Shown piece by piece: positions 1 through 7,304 of a DNA stretch of 15,333 nucleotides. How positions within the stretch are numbered: the stretch's first letter is position 1; the number at the start of each line of letters is the position of its first letter. The notes under the pieces were generated by a model, which worked only from the letters and a program-made list of their open reading frames with translations, had not been told where the DNA came from and searched no databases. A program made the position numbers and the translations under genes. Source of the stretch: an uncultured Eubacterium sp. (GTDB lineage: Bacteria > Bacillota > Clostridia > Lachnospirales > Lachnospiraceae); contig NZ_CAKRAS010000064.1 in assembly GCF_934295145.1 (NCBI RefSeq), forward strand, positions 1-15,333. Direction: 5' to 3'.

Positions 1-34
1 CTAAATTCTTGTTTATAGTTATAAAGAAGGTATA

Positions 35-1375
35 ATGTTAATTAATTTAGATATTTCATTAAGTAAAAGATTAAGAGAAAAAATAGTTTCGTCTGGAAAT
101 CATTCATATACTAAAAGAGGAAGATTTAAAATTCCAGGGAAAAATAAAAAAGTAGAGTCAGATGCATATAATTGTATTTGCACGATAATGGATAGAATAG
201 ATTCATTAGTTGAACATTGCAATTCTTTAAATGTCGATAACAAAAGTGTTGAGGGTGAATTTGCATTGCTCGATGTGCTTAACTATGGACAAACTTTAAT
301 TGATTGCATTGATATGTTAGGAAAAATATATAGTGACTCATGGAACGAAAAGAATACAAATGATATTTTTGCTCAACCAGGAGAAAACGGAAAAGGAAAT
401 GATGAAAAATATTTTAAATATTTGAGATCACTCTGTTCTGTGCATCCAGTAGAAACAACTGGTTATCCAATGTATCAGGGTAATGAACCAGAATGGTGCC
501 CATATATAAGGAGTGGAAATGATTCTTTCTCTAGACTAAAATATGATGCGGCAGATTTTTATGCTGTTGTGTATAGAAATGATCAGTGTACTTTTAAAGA
601 AGTACCTATTTATATTGAACAAGTATTCAAATATATTCAAATGAGATATAAGAGCATAGAAATGATTATTCAATTAATAGATAAGTATGATCAAGAACGA
701 ATAGACGAATTAAAAGAGTTGCATATAAAAACACCGGAAGAATGTGATGATTACAAATGCTATTTAATGAATTTAGCTAATGAAAATAATGTTCGATATG
801 GTAAGGCGAATGAGTATTATATGAAAGAATGGGAAGCTATTATTGAGACGCATTTTAATGATTCAAGTAAAGAATGCTGGTTAGTTCTTTATAAGAAAGA
901 ATTGTATGAACATGTTAAATGGGTACATAAACATTTACAAGCTATGGAATGTGATTCGGATGAATGGGATATGCGTGCTTTTGAAAACACAATTTGGAAT
1001 AAGGTTGATAATTATAGCTATGAAATTGGGAAAATATATAATTATTTATATCCTGAAGAATTGGAAACAGATCAGGTATGGGAGTTCTCATTTATAGATA
1101 GAGAACCAGAAATCTGTGATGAAAAAGTGAAAGAAATATTTGAAGTAGTTGACCAAATAAAAGATAAAAATTGTACGCATGATGAAATGATTATGTTTTT
1201 TAGGGATATTGAACAAAGATATAAACCAAATAATTCGGAGTGGAGCAGAATATATTTGAAAATTGTGGAGGATGTGTTTGATGGAGTATGGCATTTTGAT
1301 TATTATTTAAATAATTGGCATGTTTGGCTTCAAATACAATTAGCGCAATGGAGTTTTCAGAGAGGTTCTAAATAA
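35..1375 (+). CDS. Uncharacterised 446-residue protein, adjacent to hsdR
   Basis: I do not recognise a named family. The product is predicted soluble: no signal peptide or membrane segment is visible, and it is largely helical and rich in acidic, Tyr and Trp residues. There is a basic patch near residues 28-40 (RGRFKIPGKNKKV). A striking central block at about 126-157 reads YFKYLRSLCSVHP, followed by a Trp-Cys-Pro at 154-156. The last 35 residues are Trp-rich. I see no Walker motif, nuclease motif or clear zinc site. The start at 35 follows AAGAAGG at 25-30 with short spacing, and an ATG start fits. The gene ends 20 bases before hsdR, whose ribosome site lies in that gap, so the two are probably co-transcribed. 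Its G+C is low (27-32% in sampled lines), unlike the core genes, which suggests horizontal acquisition. A role as an accessory part of the restriction locus is inferred from position only. Confidence 0.8.
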   Translation: MLINLDISLSKRLREKIVSSGNHSYTKRGRFKIPGKNKKVESDAYNCICTIMDRIDSLVEHCNSLNVDNKSVEGEFALLDVLNYGQTLIDCIDMLGKIYSDSWNEKNTNDIFAQPGENGKGNDEKYFKYLRSLCSVHPVETTGYPMYQGNEPEWCPYIRSGNDSFSRLKYDAADFYAVVYRNDQCTFKEVPIYIEQVFKYIQMRYKSIEMIIQLIDKYDQERIDELKELHIKTPEECDDYKCYLMNLANENNVRYGKANEYYMKEWEAIIETHFNDSSKECWLVLYKKELYEHVKWVHKHLQAMECDSDEWDMRAFENTIWNKVDNYSYEIGKIYNYLYPEELETDQVWEFSFIDREPEICDEKVKEIFEVVDQIKDKNCTHDEMIMFFRDIEQRYKPNNSEWSRIYLKIVEDVFDGVWHFDYYLNNWHVWLQIQLAQWSFQRGSK

Positions 1376-1395
1376 GCCATAAATGGGGGAAAGAA

Positions 1396-4300
1396 ATGTC
1401 AGCAATATTCACAGAAGATACATACGAACAAGCCATTATAGAATTGTTTGAAAACATGGGATATGAACACCTCTATGCACCTGATCTGGAGCGAGACTAT
1501 TCAAGTCCGCTGTTAGATTTTGCGCTGAGAGATTGTTTGGTGCGCATTAATCGAGGCTTGCCGTTGGAAGCAATTGAGGAAGCAATTGCAAAATTGCGAA
1601 CATTTGATATGGGAAGTCTGTTGCAAAAAAATATGCTTTTCATGGATTATCTTCAAAATGGAATTACTGTTAAGTTTTTTGTAAATGGAGAAGAACAGGC
1701 AGCGATTGTTCGATTGATAGATTATGAGAACGTAAAAAAGAATACTTTTTATGTGGTAAATCAGTTTACCTTTTTGGAAAATGGAAACAATCGGCGACCA
1801 GATATTATACTTTTTATTAATGGGTTGCCACTTGTTTTAATGGAGTTGAAAAGTCCGGCAAAAGATGAAGTGGATGCTGAAAATGCATATAATCAGATTA
1901 GAAATTATATGCAGGATATTCCGTCAATGTTTATTTTTAATGCAATCTGTGTAATCAGTGATTTGTCTACCAATAAGGCTGGAACGATTACCTCTGGTCT
2001 GGATCGCTTTATGGAATGGAAAATGAAAGATGGAAATCATGAAGATACGGCGTATGCGCAATTCGATACCTTCTATGAAGGAATGTTTCAGAAAGAACGC
2101 TTGCTAGATATTTTGAAGAATTTTATTTTGTTTTCCGGTAGTGGCTCTGGACGTTTTAAAGTGTTGGCGGGATACCATCAGTATTTTGCTGTACGGAAAG
2201 CAATAGAGAAAGCAAAAGTAGCTACAAAAACGGATGGTAAGGGTGGAGTTTTTTGGCATACACAGGGATCTGGAAAATCACTATCTATGGTATTTTATGC
2301 ACATTTGCTTCAAGAAGCATTGGACAGTCCGACAATTGTTGTTATGACGGATCGTATTGATTTGGATGACCAGTTATATACGCAGTTTTCACAGTGCGCA
2401 GATTTTTTGAGGCAGACACCGGTGCAGGCTGAGAGCAAAGAACATCTGAAGTCATTGTTGGATGGCAGAAGTGCGAATGGTATTATTTTTACAACAATGT
2501 TTAAGTTCGAACGTGGTGAAAAGCCACTGTCTGAACGTAGAAATATTGTGGTTATGGCAGATGAAGCACATCGTGGTCAATATGGATTTGATGAGAGAAT
2601 TGTAATATCAGAGAATGAAGCTGGCGAAAAAGAAGCGCGGACAGTGGTGGGAAATGCCAGAGTAATACATGATGCATTGCCAAATGCTACTTTTATCGGA
2701 TTCACAGGGACACCAATTTCTTCCAAAGATAGGAATACCAGGGAAGTATTTGGTGATTATATTGATATCTATGATATGACGCAGGCGGTTGAAGATGGGG
2801 CAACACGACCAGTATATTATGAAAGTCGTGTGGTTCATTTGAAATTGGATCAAAATACATTGGCATTGATTGATTCCACATATGATGTGTTGGAACATCA
2901 GTCGGATTCTGCAACGATTGAAAAAAGTAAAAAAATGCTTGGTCAGATGGAAAGCGTTCTCGGAGCAGATTCTACAATAGAATCTCTTTGTGGAGATATT
3001 GTGGTGCATTATGAAAAAAATAGAGCAAATTTGTTGACAGGAAAAGCAATGATTGTTGCTTATTCCAGATCTATTGCAATGAAGATTTACCGACAAATTT
3101 TGAAAATGCGCCCAACATGGAAAGAAAAGATAGGTGTGGTAATGACCGGTGGCAACAATGATCCGGAGGATTGGAAAGAAATTATAGGAACCAAAGCACA
3201 CAAAGAAGAGCTGGCGAGAAAGTTTAAGGACAATAATGATCCAATGAAAATAGCAATTGTGGTTGACATGTGGCTGACGGGATTCGATGTGCCGTCATTG
3301 GCTACAATGTACATTTATAAACCAATGCATGGATATAATCTAATGCAGGCCATTGCCAGAGTAAATCGTGTGTTTAAGGATAAAGAGGGCGGACTAATTG
3401 TTGATTATGTTGGAATAGCGTCAGCATTGAAAGCCGCAATGAAAGAATATACGAAACGGGATCAGTCAAAGTATGGCGATATGAATATTGCGAAGGTGGC
3501 TTATCCGAAATTTCAGGAAAAATTGCAAGTATGTAAAGATTTGCTTCATGGATTTGATTTTAGTGGATTTTTTGGTGGCACACCACTGGTTATGGCAAAA
3601 CTGATTACAGGAGGCGTCAATTTTGTCCTTGATGCAAGAGCACCGCACAGAAAGGAACTTTTTCTGAAAGAAGCCATGCTTTTGAAACAGGCAAATTCAC
3701 TTTGTTCCAGTTTGACAACGGAACAGGAACGGCATGAAGCTGCATATATGGAAGCAGTTCGTTCTACTGTTGTGAAGATTACTTATAGTGGTTCTGGTGG
3801 CAAAAGTTTGTCATTGAAAGAAATTAATGCACAGATCAATGAATTGTTGAAATCAGCGGTTCAAAGTGAAGGTGTTATTAATTTATTTGATAGCAGCAAA
3901 ACGGGTGAAAATTTCAGCCTATTTGATCCGGCAGTGTTGGATGAAATCAGCAGGATGAAAGAGAAAAATATTGCTGTGGAAATTTTGAAAAAATTAATGT
4001 CAGAACAGGTTTCTATGTATAAGCGAACGAACGTGGTTCAGTCACAGAAGTTTTCGGAAAAAATTACGCAATTAATGAATTCATACTATAATGGCTTGAT
4101 CACAAATGAAGAAGTAATTAAGGAATTGCTTAAAACGGCAGAAGAAATCACAAATCTTTATAAAAATGGTCAGAAGCTAGGATTGACACAGGAAGAATTG
4201 GCATTTTACGATGCGCTTACAAAACCAGAACATATTAAGGATTTTTATCAGAATAATCAGCTTATTGCATTGACGAAGGAACTGACAGAAATGCTTCGTA

Positions 4301-4572
4301 AAAATCGAACAATTGATTGGCAGAAAAAAGAAACGGCACGAGCCACCATGCGTAAGATGGTAAAGCGTTTGTTGAAAAAGTATGACTATCCGCCAGAAAA
4401 TTATGATTTTGCAATCAGTACAGTAATTAGTCAATGTGAGCTTTGGACGGATAATGCTGATAATCCGGTGACAGGCATTGAAGAGAAACATAAAAAAATA
4501 ATTTACAAATACCCGACAGAAGAGCATTTTGATATAGCTGCTGAGCCAAATCATTATATGAAAAATGAATGA
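1396..4572 (+). CDS. hsdR: Type I restriction enzyme, R (endonuclease/translocase) subunit
   Basis: This is the motor and nuclease subunit of a type I restriction-modification complex (R2M2S). It translocates unmethylated DNA using ATP and cuts at a distance. It is 1058 residues, normal for the family, with no frameshift. The N-terminal nuclease core has Asp136 (RRPD), then Glu150-x-Lys152 (MELKSP), a PD-(D/E)xK site. The SF2 translocase follows: Walker A TQGSGKS at about 289-295, TDR at 318-320, DEAH at 389-392, TGTP at 437-440, VDMWLTGFDVP at about 623-633 and the arginine-finger motif QAIARVNR at 651-658. The C-terminal helical domain (about 960-1050, with RKMVKRLLKKYDYPP) resembles the DUF3387-type C-terminus of HsdR proteins. 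The start follows GGGGGAAAG at a good distance. HsdM and HsdS are absent from the window and should lie upstream if the system is complete. Confidence 0.96.
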   Translation: MSAIFTEDTYEQAIIELFENMGYEHLYAPDLERDYSSPLLDFALRDCLVRINRGLPLEAIEEAIAKLRTFDMGSLLQKNMLFMDYLQNGITVKFFVNGEEQAAIVRLIDYENVKKNTFYVVNQFTFLENGNNRRPDIILFINGLPLVLMELKSPAKDEVDAENAYNQIRNYMQDIPSMFIFNAICVISDLSTNKAGTITSGLDRFMEWKMKDGNHEDTAYAQFDTFYEGMFQKERLLDILKNFILFSGSGSGRFKVLAGYHQYFAVRKAIEKAKVATKTDGKGGVFWHTQGSGKSLSMVFYAHLLQEALDSPTIVVMTDRIDLDDQLYTQFSQCADFLRQTPVQAESKEHLKSLLDGRSANGIIFTTMFKFERGEKPLSERRNIVVMADEAHRGQYGFDERIVISENEAGEKEARTVVGNARVIHDALPNATFIGFTGTPISSKDRNTREVFGDYIDIYDMTQAVEDGATRPVYYESRVVHLKLDQNTLALIDSTYDVLEHQSDSATIEKSKKMLGQMESVLGADSTIESLCGDIVVHYEKNRANLLTGKAMIVAYSRSIAMKIYRQILKMRPTWKEKIGVVMTGGNNDPEDWKEIIGTKAHKEELARKFKDNNDPMKIAIVVDMWLTGFDVPSLATMYIYKPMHGYNLMQAIARVNRVFKDKEGGLIVDYVGIASALKAAMKEYTKRDQSKYGDMNIAKVAYPKFQEKLQVCKDLLHGFDFSGFFGGTPLVMAKLITGGVNFVLDARAPHRKELFLKEAMLLKQANSLCSSLTTEQERHEAAYMEAVRSTVVKITYSGSGGKSLSLKEINAQINELLKSAVQSEGVINLFDSSKTGENFSLFDPAVLDEISRMKEKNIAVEILKKLMSEQVSMYKRTNVVQSQKFSEKITQLMNSYYNGLITNEEVIKELLKTAEEITNLYKNGQKLGLTQEELAFYDALTKPEHIKDFYQNNQLIALTKELTEMLRKNRTIDWQKKETARATMRKMVKRLLKKYDYPPENYDFAISTVISQCELWTDNADNPVTGIEEKHKKIIYKYPTEEHFDIAAEPNHYMKNE

Positions 4573-4585
4573 TATGTAATGGATG

Positions 4586-4609
4586 AAGCAATTTGACAAG
4601 CAATACGAC
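4586..4609 (+). repeat. Imperfect 12-base tandem repeat
   Basis: AAGCAATTTGAC is followed directly by AAGCAATACGAC, two copies differing at two bases, and then by AAGGAT. Read from ATG at 4583 they encode KQFD-KQYD-KDE, so the repeat may be the start of a lost gene placed immediately after hsdR, not a mobile-element footprint. The frame ends in TAG within about 75 bases. Confidence 0.5.
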
Positions 4610-4623
4610 AAGGATGAACGAAA

Positions 4624-4786
4624 ATGTTATTTTCCCCAAACATATTTACGCTTATAGCTCTTATCACAAGTTATAAGTTGGCGAAAGTATTTGGTCATGG
4701 AATCGGATATACGCTGGGATTATTTTTTTCCAAGGTTGTTCTGGCTGATTCTGGGATTTGGATCCAGTAAATATCAGGGAATTTAA
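4624..4786 (+). pseudogene. Decayed C-terminal remnant of a small membrane protein (DUF5684-like)
   Basis: From ATG 4624 one frame reads a hydrophobic stretch and then KLAKVFGHGIGYTLGL. After the seven-T run at 4723-4729 the homologous-looking sequence continues in the next frame as WLILGFGSSKYQGI with a stop at 4784-4786. From memory of the family, small multi-pass proteins of the DUF5684 type end in a similar way (an FGKG-like segment, a GL-I-F-P segment, then LGFG-S-Y-G). The parts match in order but are split by a frameshift. The 5' portion, which should encode more membrane helices, is missing. I read it as a truncated and frameshifted leftover gene end, perhaps cut off when the restriction locus arrived. 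The family name is from recall and moderately sure. Confidence 0.5.
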
Positions 4787-4837
4787 ACCACAGGTTGAAT
4801 GTTTTCTTTATTGGATGCATATATAATTAATTTACTC

Positions 4838-4886
4838 AGCACTTTTGTGTTGGTAAAAAATCTGGCTTTTTTAAAAGAAAAGTGCT
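4838..4886. repeat. Nested inverted repeat upstream of the HTH gene
   Basis: Outer arms AGCACTTTT (4838-4846) and AAAAGTGCT (4878-4886) are perfect inverted copies. Inside them lies a second inverted pair, AAAAAA (4855-4860) and TTTTTT (4867-4872), around TCTGGC. A TATAAT at 4822-4827 would place a transcription start near 4834, right at the left arm, although its -35 box is poor. The element therefore could be an operator for the regulator encoded just downstream, or a hairpin at the 5' end of its mRNA. It lacks a GC-rich stem followed by U residues in the form of a standard terminator. Confidence 0.4.
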
Positions 4887-4939
4887 AAAGTAATAAGACA
4901 ACATGTTTTGGGATGGAGAAGATTGCGGAGGTACAAAAA

Positions 4940-5290
4940 ATGCAACCAATGTATGTATCAATTCAACAAAAAGAAACAGGCAATCGAATCAAGAGTTTGC
5001 TGAAGCAGAATGGCTACACAGTCAAAGATATTCAAGGAGCCATGGGCTTTGAAAATCCTCAGGCTGTGTACAAATGGCTGTCTGGAAGATCCTTGCCAAG
5101 CATCGACAATTTTATTATTTTGAGCAGATTATTGCATACCAGTATAGAAGATATCCTCGTCATTGACGGGGATATTGTTCGTTTATGGAGCTGTTACTTT
5201 ATTTTTATAAAATCAACCGTTTTTCAAAAAATATTTCCCAATAGTATAATAAAACCTTCCTTTGTAAACCAGCAGTTTAGTGAAATATAA
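4940..5290 (+). CDS. Small XRE-type helix-turn-helix protein
   Basis: A putative DNA-binding regulator of 116 residues. A helix-turn-helix domain spans about residues 12-75: GNRIKSLLKQNGYTVKDIQG, then the recognition-helix region NPQAVYKWLSGRSLPS, then DNFIILSRLLHTSIEDIL, the usual XRE/Cro-C1 pattern. I chose ATG 4940 because GGAGG at 4927-4931 sits at the right distance. An in-frame ATG at 4913 adds nine residues but has no comparable ribosome site. After residue 79 (VIDGD) the sequence stops looking like the family: the last 37 residues are AT-rich in codons, hydrophobic, then Lys/Phe/Gln-rich, and could be read-through into former intergenic DNA. Targets are unknown; the nested inverted repeat just upstream is a candidate for self-regulation. 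Confidence 0.82.
   Translation: MQPMYVSIQQKETGNRIKSLLKQNGYTVKDIQGAMGFENPQAVYKWLSGRSLPSIDNFIILSRLLHTSIEDILVIDGDIVRLWSCYFIFIKSTVFQKIFPNSIIKPSFVNQQFSEI
5238..5248 (+). promoter_or_regulatory. Possible -10 box for the downstream 170-residue gene
   Basis: TATAAT occurs within AATAGTATAAT inside the 3' tail of the HTH gene, about 107 bases before the start of the next gene. The hexamer 17 bases upstream (TTTCAA) is a weak -35. It is supported only by the perfect -10 match in AT-rich DNA. Confidence 0.22.
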
Positions 5291-5354
5291 ATGACAGGGT
5301 GTTATAGTAAATACAGCAGCAGAAGTAAAATGATAATGAGAAGGGGGATTTGTT

Positions 5355-5867
5355 ATGCAGAAGATGACATCAGCCTATGCAAATAAAAAATTAAAGAGTC
5401 TAGAAGAGGATAAAGCATTCTGGGTAAATAAGGAAGCAACTACATGTACTTATATCGCGGCAATTAATGAAGAGCCGGTGATCCCGGAATATGACTATTT
5501 GGAAGTGGCACAGACCATTGAAGATATCGATGCTAAGATAGCGGTGCTCAAGCATGCAATCAATCTGAATAATGCTATGGCAAAAGTGCCGGTTGGCGAT
5601 GAGGAAATGAGCATTGATACAATTTTGGTCAAGATGGCGCAGTTAAACAAACGTAAAAATGTACTCGATATGATGCGTAAGCAACTTCCGAAGGAACGGC
5701 TTGATAATTCTTACCGGGTCAGAAATTCGATAGCAGAATATCGTTATATCAACTATGATCTGGCATTGATCAAACAGGAATACGAGCGTGTATCTGATAT
5801 GATTTTGTTAATGCAGATGTCGCTTGATAAATATAATCAGACTGTAGAATTTGAAGTGGATTTTTGA
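5355..5867 (+). CDS. Conserved-looking helical protein of unknown function, 170 residues
   Basis: I cannot name this gene with confidence. The product is a soluble, mostly helical protein: two long helices with heptad-like spacing at about residues 50-77 and 88-110, another at about 122-160, and an ending LDKYNQTVEFEVDF. The helical layout and the NQT-x-E-F-x-V ending are reminiscent of the DIP1984/septicolysin-like family, but this is recall at low confidence. No catalytic motif, signal peptide or membrane segment is visible. The start is clear: GGGGGA at 5343-5348, six bases before ATG 5355. It lies 64 bases after the HTH gene on the same strand and could be its operon partner. G+C and codon use are closer to the core genes than those of the first gene in the window. 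Confidence 0.78.
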   Translation: MQKMTSAYANKKLKSLEEDKAFWVNKEATTCTYIAAINEEPVIPEYDYLEVAQTIEDIDAKIAVLKHAINLNNAMAKVPVGDEEMSIDTILVKMAQLNKRKNVLDMMRKQLPKERLDNSYRVRNSIAEYRYINYDLALIKQEYERVSDMILLMQMSLDKYNQTVEFEVDF

Positions 5868-6168
5868 TGAGAGAATTCCCTGCACTTTTGATGAATCTGT
5901 AAGATATTTAGAGTGATAAAATATCAAAGTTATCCGTACAAGATCGAACATACATAGCGTGGAAAAACAGATGGGTTATTGTTTATTGATATGATTTATT
6001 TGTTATGAGTTATTTCTTAAAGTTATGGTTCAAAGTTCAGTTTTTTGAACAGGAAAAATATAATCAAGAGAATCTTGTAAAAAACCTGCAGGAAACTGCT
6101 TGTGTGGAGGTTCGGTTACATACACAATATTTTGACAAAAATTGGAAAATAAGGAAAATATGAAAAAA

Positions 6169-6207
6169 CGACTGTGTATCGGAAATGGATATACAGTCGA
6201 TTTTTTT
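6169..6207 (+). terminator. Intrinsic (rho-independent) terminator
   Basis: A 12-pair stem, CGACTGTGTATC (6169-6180) with GATATACAGTCG (6188-6199), contains one G-U pair and closes a 7-base loop. It is followed by A and seven Ts (6201-6207). The left arm is preceded by six As, so it may also work on the opposite strand. It would stop transcripts coming from the 170-residue gene about 300 bases upstream and isolate them from the lipase gene. Confidence 0.8.
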
Positions 6208-6285
6208 GGGTAGTAATAGGAATCAGACCTGTAGCGGATAATACCGACAGATAGAAGAGTATGTACAATTCCGGCAAATCGTTCA

Positions 6286-6313
6286 TTGACATCTGTTTCA
6301 TCTTTGATAAAAT
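6286..6313 (+). promoter_or_regulatory. Sigma-70/SigA-type promoter with extended -10, for the lipase gene
   Basis: A perfect -35 TTGACA (6286-6291) is followed by a 16-base spacer and TAAAAT (6308-6313). The spacer ends in TGA, giving an extended -10 (TGnTAAAAT). The predicted start near 6320 leaves a leader of about 57 bases before ATG 6377. It lies between the terminator and the lipase gene, as expected for an independently transcribed unit. Confidence 0.72.
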
Positions 6314-6376
6314 AGGATAGATATTAAATGATTGATATTTTATAAAGCATGAGAGAATGAAAAGGTGACAGAACAT

Positions 6377-7234
6377 ATGAGCAAAATAGGATTAATTGTA
6401 GAAGGCGGTGGGATGAAATGCGCTTACAGCGCAGGCATTCTGGATGCTTTTATAGATGAAAATATTACATTTGATTATGCAATCGGTGTATCAGCTGGGT
6501 CTGCCAATGTGGCATCTTTTTTGGCAGGACAGCGTGGTCGTAACCTTCGATATTATACGGATTGGATCAAAGATCCGGGATATTTTGGTATAAAGAGTTT
6601 TATCAAAACAGGGAATTTGTTCGGATTACAGCATATTTACGGAGATATGACTAATTCTACCGGCGTGGATCCGATTGATTTCCCGACATTGAGTGCGAAT
6701 CCTACGGAATATTGGATCGTGGCAACGGATGCAGCGACAGGAAAACCAGTATATTTTCCAAAGAGCAAGATGAAACAGGATGATTACCGCTGCATTATGG
6801 CTTCCTGTGCATTGCCGGCAGCATGCAAACCGATTGAGATTGATGGAAAACGGTATTATGACGGAGGTGTGACGGATGCAATCCCTGTGCAGCGTGCCCT
6901 GGATGACGGCTGTGACAAGATTGTTGCGATTTTATCAAAACCGAGAGGATTTGTAAAGAAACCAGAAGGCATGCGCTTTTTATACAGCAGAATGTGCAAA
7001 AAATTCCCAAATACGGTAAAAGCACTGGATAACCGCCATATTATGTATGGTAAATGCCAGCAGCTGTTGTATGATCTGGAAAAAGAGGGCAAAGCATTTG
7101 TTTTTGCACCGAGCAATCCACCGAAAATGAGTACCTATACGATGGATCGGGAAGTAGAACAGCAATTATATGACCTTGGAATGAAGGATTTTCATGATGC
7201 AGAGGATCAATTTAAAAAATTTCTTATTAACTGA
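6377..7234 (+). CDS. Patatin-like phospholipase (serine lipid acyl hydrolase)
   Basis: A predicted cytoplasmic serine hydrolase of the patatin family, acting on the acyl esters of phospholipids or other lipids. Its 285 residues fit the bacterial RssA/YlbK-like short form. The oxyanion-hole loop is EGGGMK at residues 9-14, the nucleophile elbow is GVSAG at 37-41 (Ser39), and the catalytic dyad Asp is in DGGVTDAIP at 162-170 (Asp162). No signal peptide is visible. I start at ATG 6377 because AAGGTGA at 6362-6368 is well placed for it. The GTG at 6365 overlaps that site and would add four residues. The gene has its own promoter and lies just before plsX. Release of fatty acids next to acyl-phosphate synthesis suggests membrane lipid turnover, but the true substrate cannot be read from sequence. 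Confidence 0.92.
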   Translation: MSKIGLIVEGGGMKCAYSAGILDAFIDENITFDYAIGVSAGSANVASFLAGQRGRNLRYYTDWIKDPGYFGIKSFIKTGNLFGLQHIYGDMTNSTGVDPIDFPTLSANPTEYWIVATDAATGKPVYFPKSKMKQDDYRCIMASCALPAACKPIEIDGKRYYDGGVTDAIPVQRALDDGCDKIVAILSKPRGFVKKPEGMRFLYSRMCKKFPNTVKALDNRHIMYGKCQQLLYDLEKEGKAFVFAPSNPPKMSTYTMDREVEQQLYDLGMKDFHDAEDQFKKFLIN

Positions 7235-7275
7235 AAAAACGGTAAAAAGTTTTACATCGGGATAAGAAAAATCGG

Positions 7276-7304
7276 TTGATTTATAGATAGACATAGTGTA
7301 TATT
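7276..7304 (+). promoter_or_regulatory. Promoter of the plsX-to-ilvA unit
   Basis: TTGATT (7276-7281), a 17-base spacer, and TATATT (7299-7304) match a vegetative sigma promoter well. Transcription would begin near 7311, leaving a short leader that contains only the ribosome site (GGAGACGGAGG) before ATG 7340. No FapR-like operator palindrome is evident around it. No strong terminator separates the lipase gene from it, so some read-through is possible. Confidence 0.6.

Larger units (their letters stand above)
4573..4939. other. Gene-poor junction after hsdR
   Basis: These 367 bases hold no intact gene that I can support. In order they contain: an imperfect 12-base tandem repeat (4586-4609); a short open frame beginning MKQFDKQYDKDERK at 4583 that stops after 24 codons; a frameshifted remnant of a membrane-protein C-terminus ending at 4786; a lone TATAAT at 4822-4827 without a convincing -35 box; and a nested inverted repeat (4838-4886). 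The ribosome site of the next gene is at 4927-4931. The mosaic character suggests this is the scarred edge of the inserted restriction locus. Confidence 0.6.
5868..6376. other. Long gene-free interval of about 500 bases
   Basis: AT-rich DNA without a convincing gene. It holds a weak 7-base inverted repeat (5903-5909 with 5919-5925), another weak pair GTTCAAA/TTTGAAC near 6029-6052, an intrinsic terminator (6169-6207) and the promoter of the lipase gene (6286-6313). A 52-codon open frame from ATG 6005 to TGA 6161-6163 (MSYFLKLWFKVQFFEQ...) has no ribosome binding site. It may be a gene remnant or chance. A reverse-strand frame of 86 codons (6116-6376) runs antisense through the terminator and promoter and is not credible. 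Confidence 0.55.

Noticed and set aside
9..36. TTGTTT and TATAAT spaced 16 bases apart at the start of the first gene, resembling a promoter.
   Set aside because: The TATAAT overlaps the ATG at 35, so a transcript from it would begin inside the gene.
6160..6213. A 17-codon frame (MKKRLCIGNGYTVDFFG) with an AAGGA site, possible leader peptide.
   Set aside because: It coincides exactly with the terminator hairpin and T tract, which explains the sequence; no regulated gene follows directly.
6116..6376. Reverse-strand open frame of 86 codons in the gene-free interval.
   Set aside because: It runs through the terminator and the lipase promoter, has no recognisable domain, and its Phe/Tyr/Ile-rich composition is that of antisense AT-rich DNA.
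7242..7256. GTAAAA/TTTTAC inverted repeat after the lipase gene as a terminator.
   Set aside because: The stem is only five or six A-T-rich pairs with a tiny loop and no T tract.
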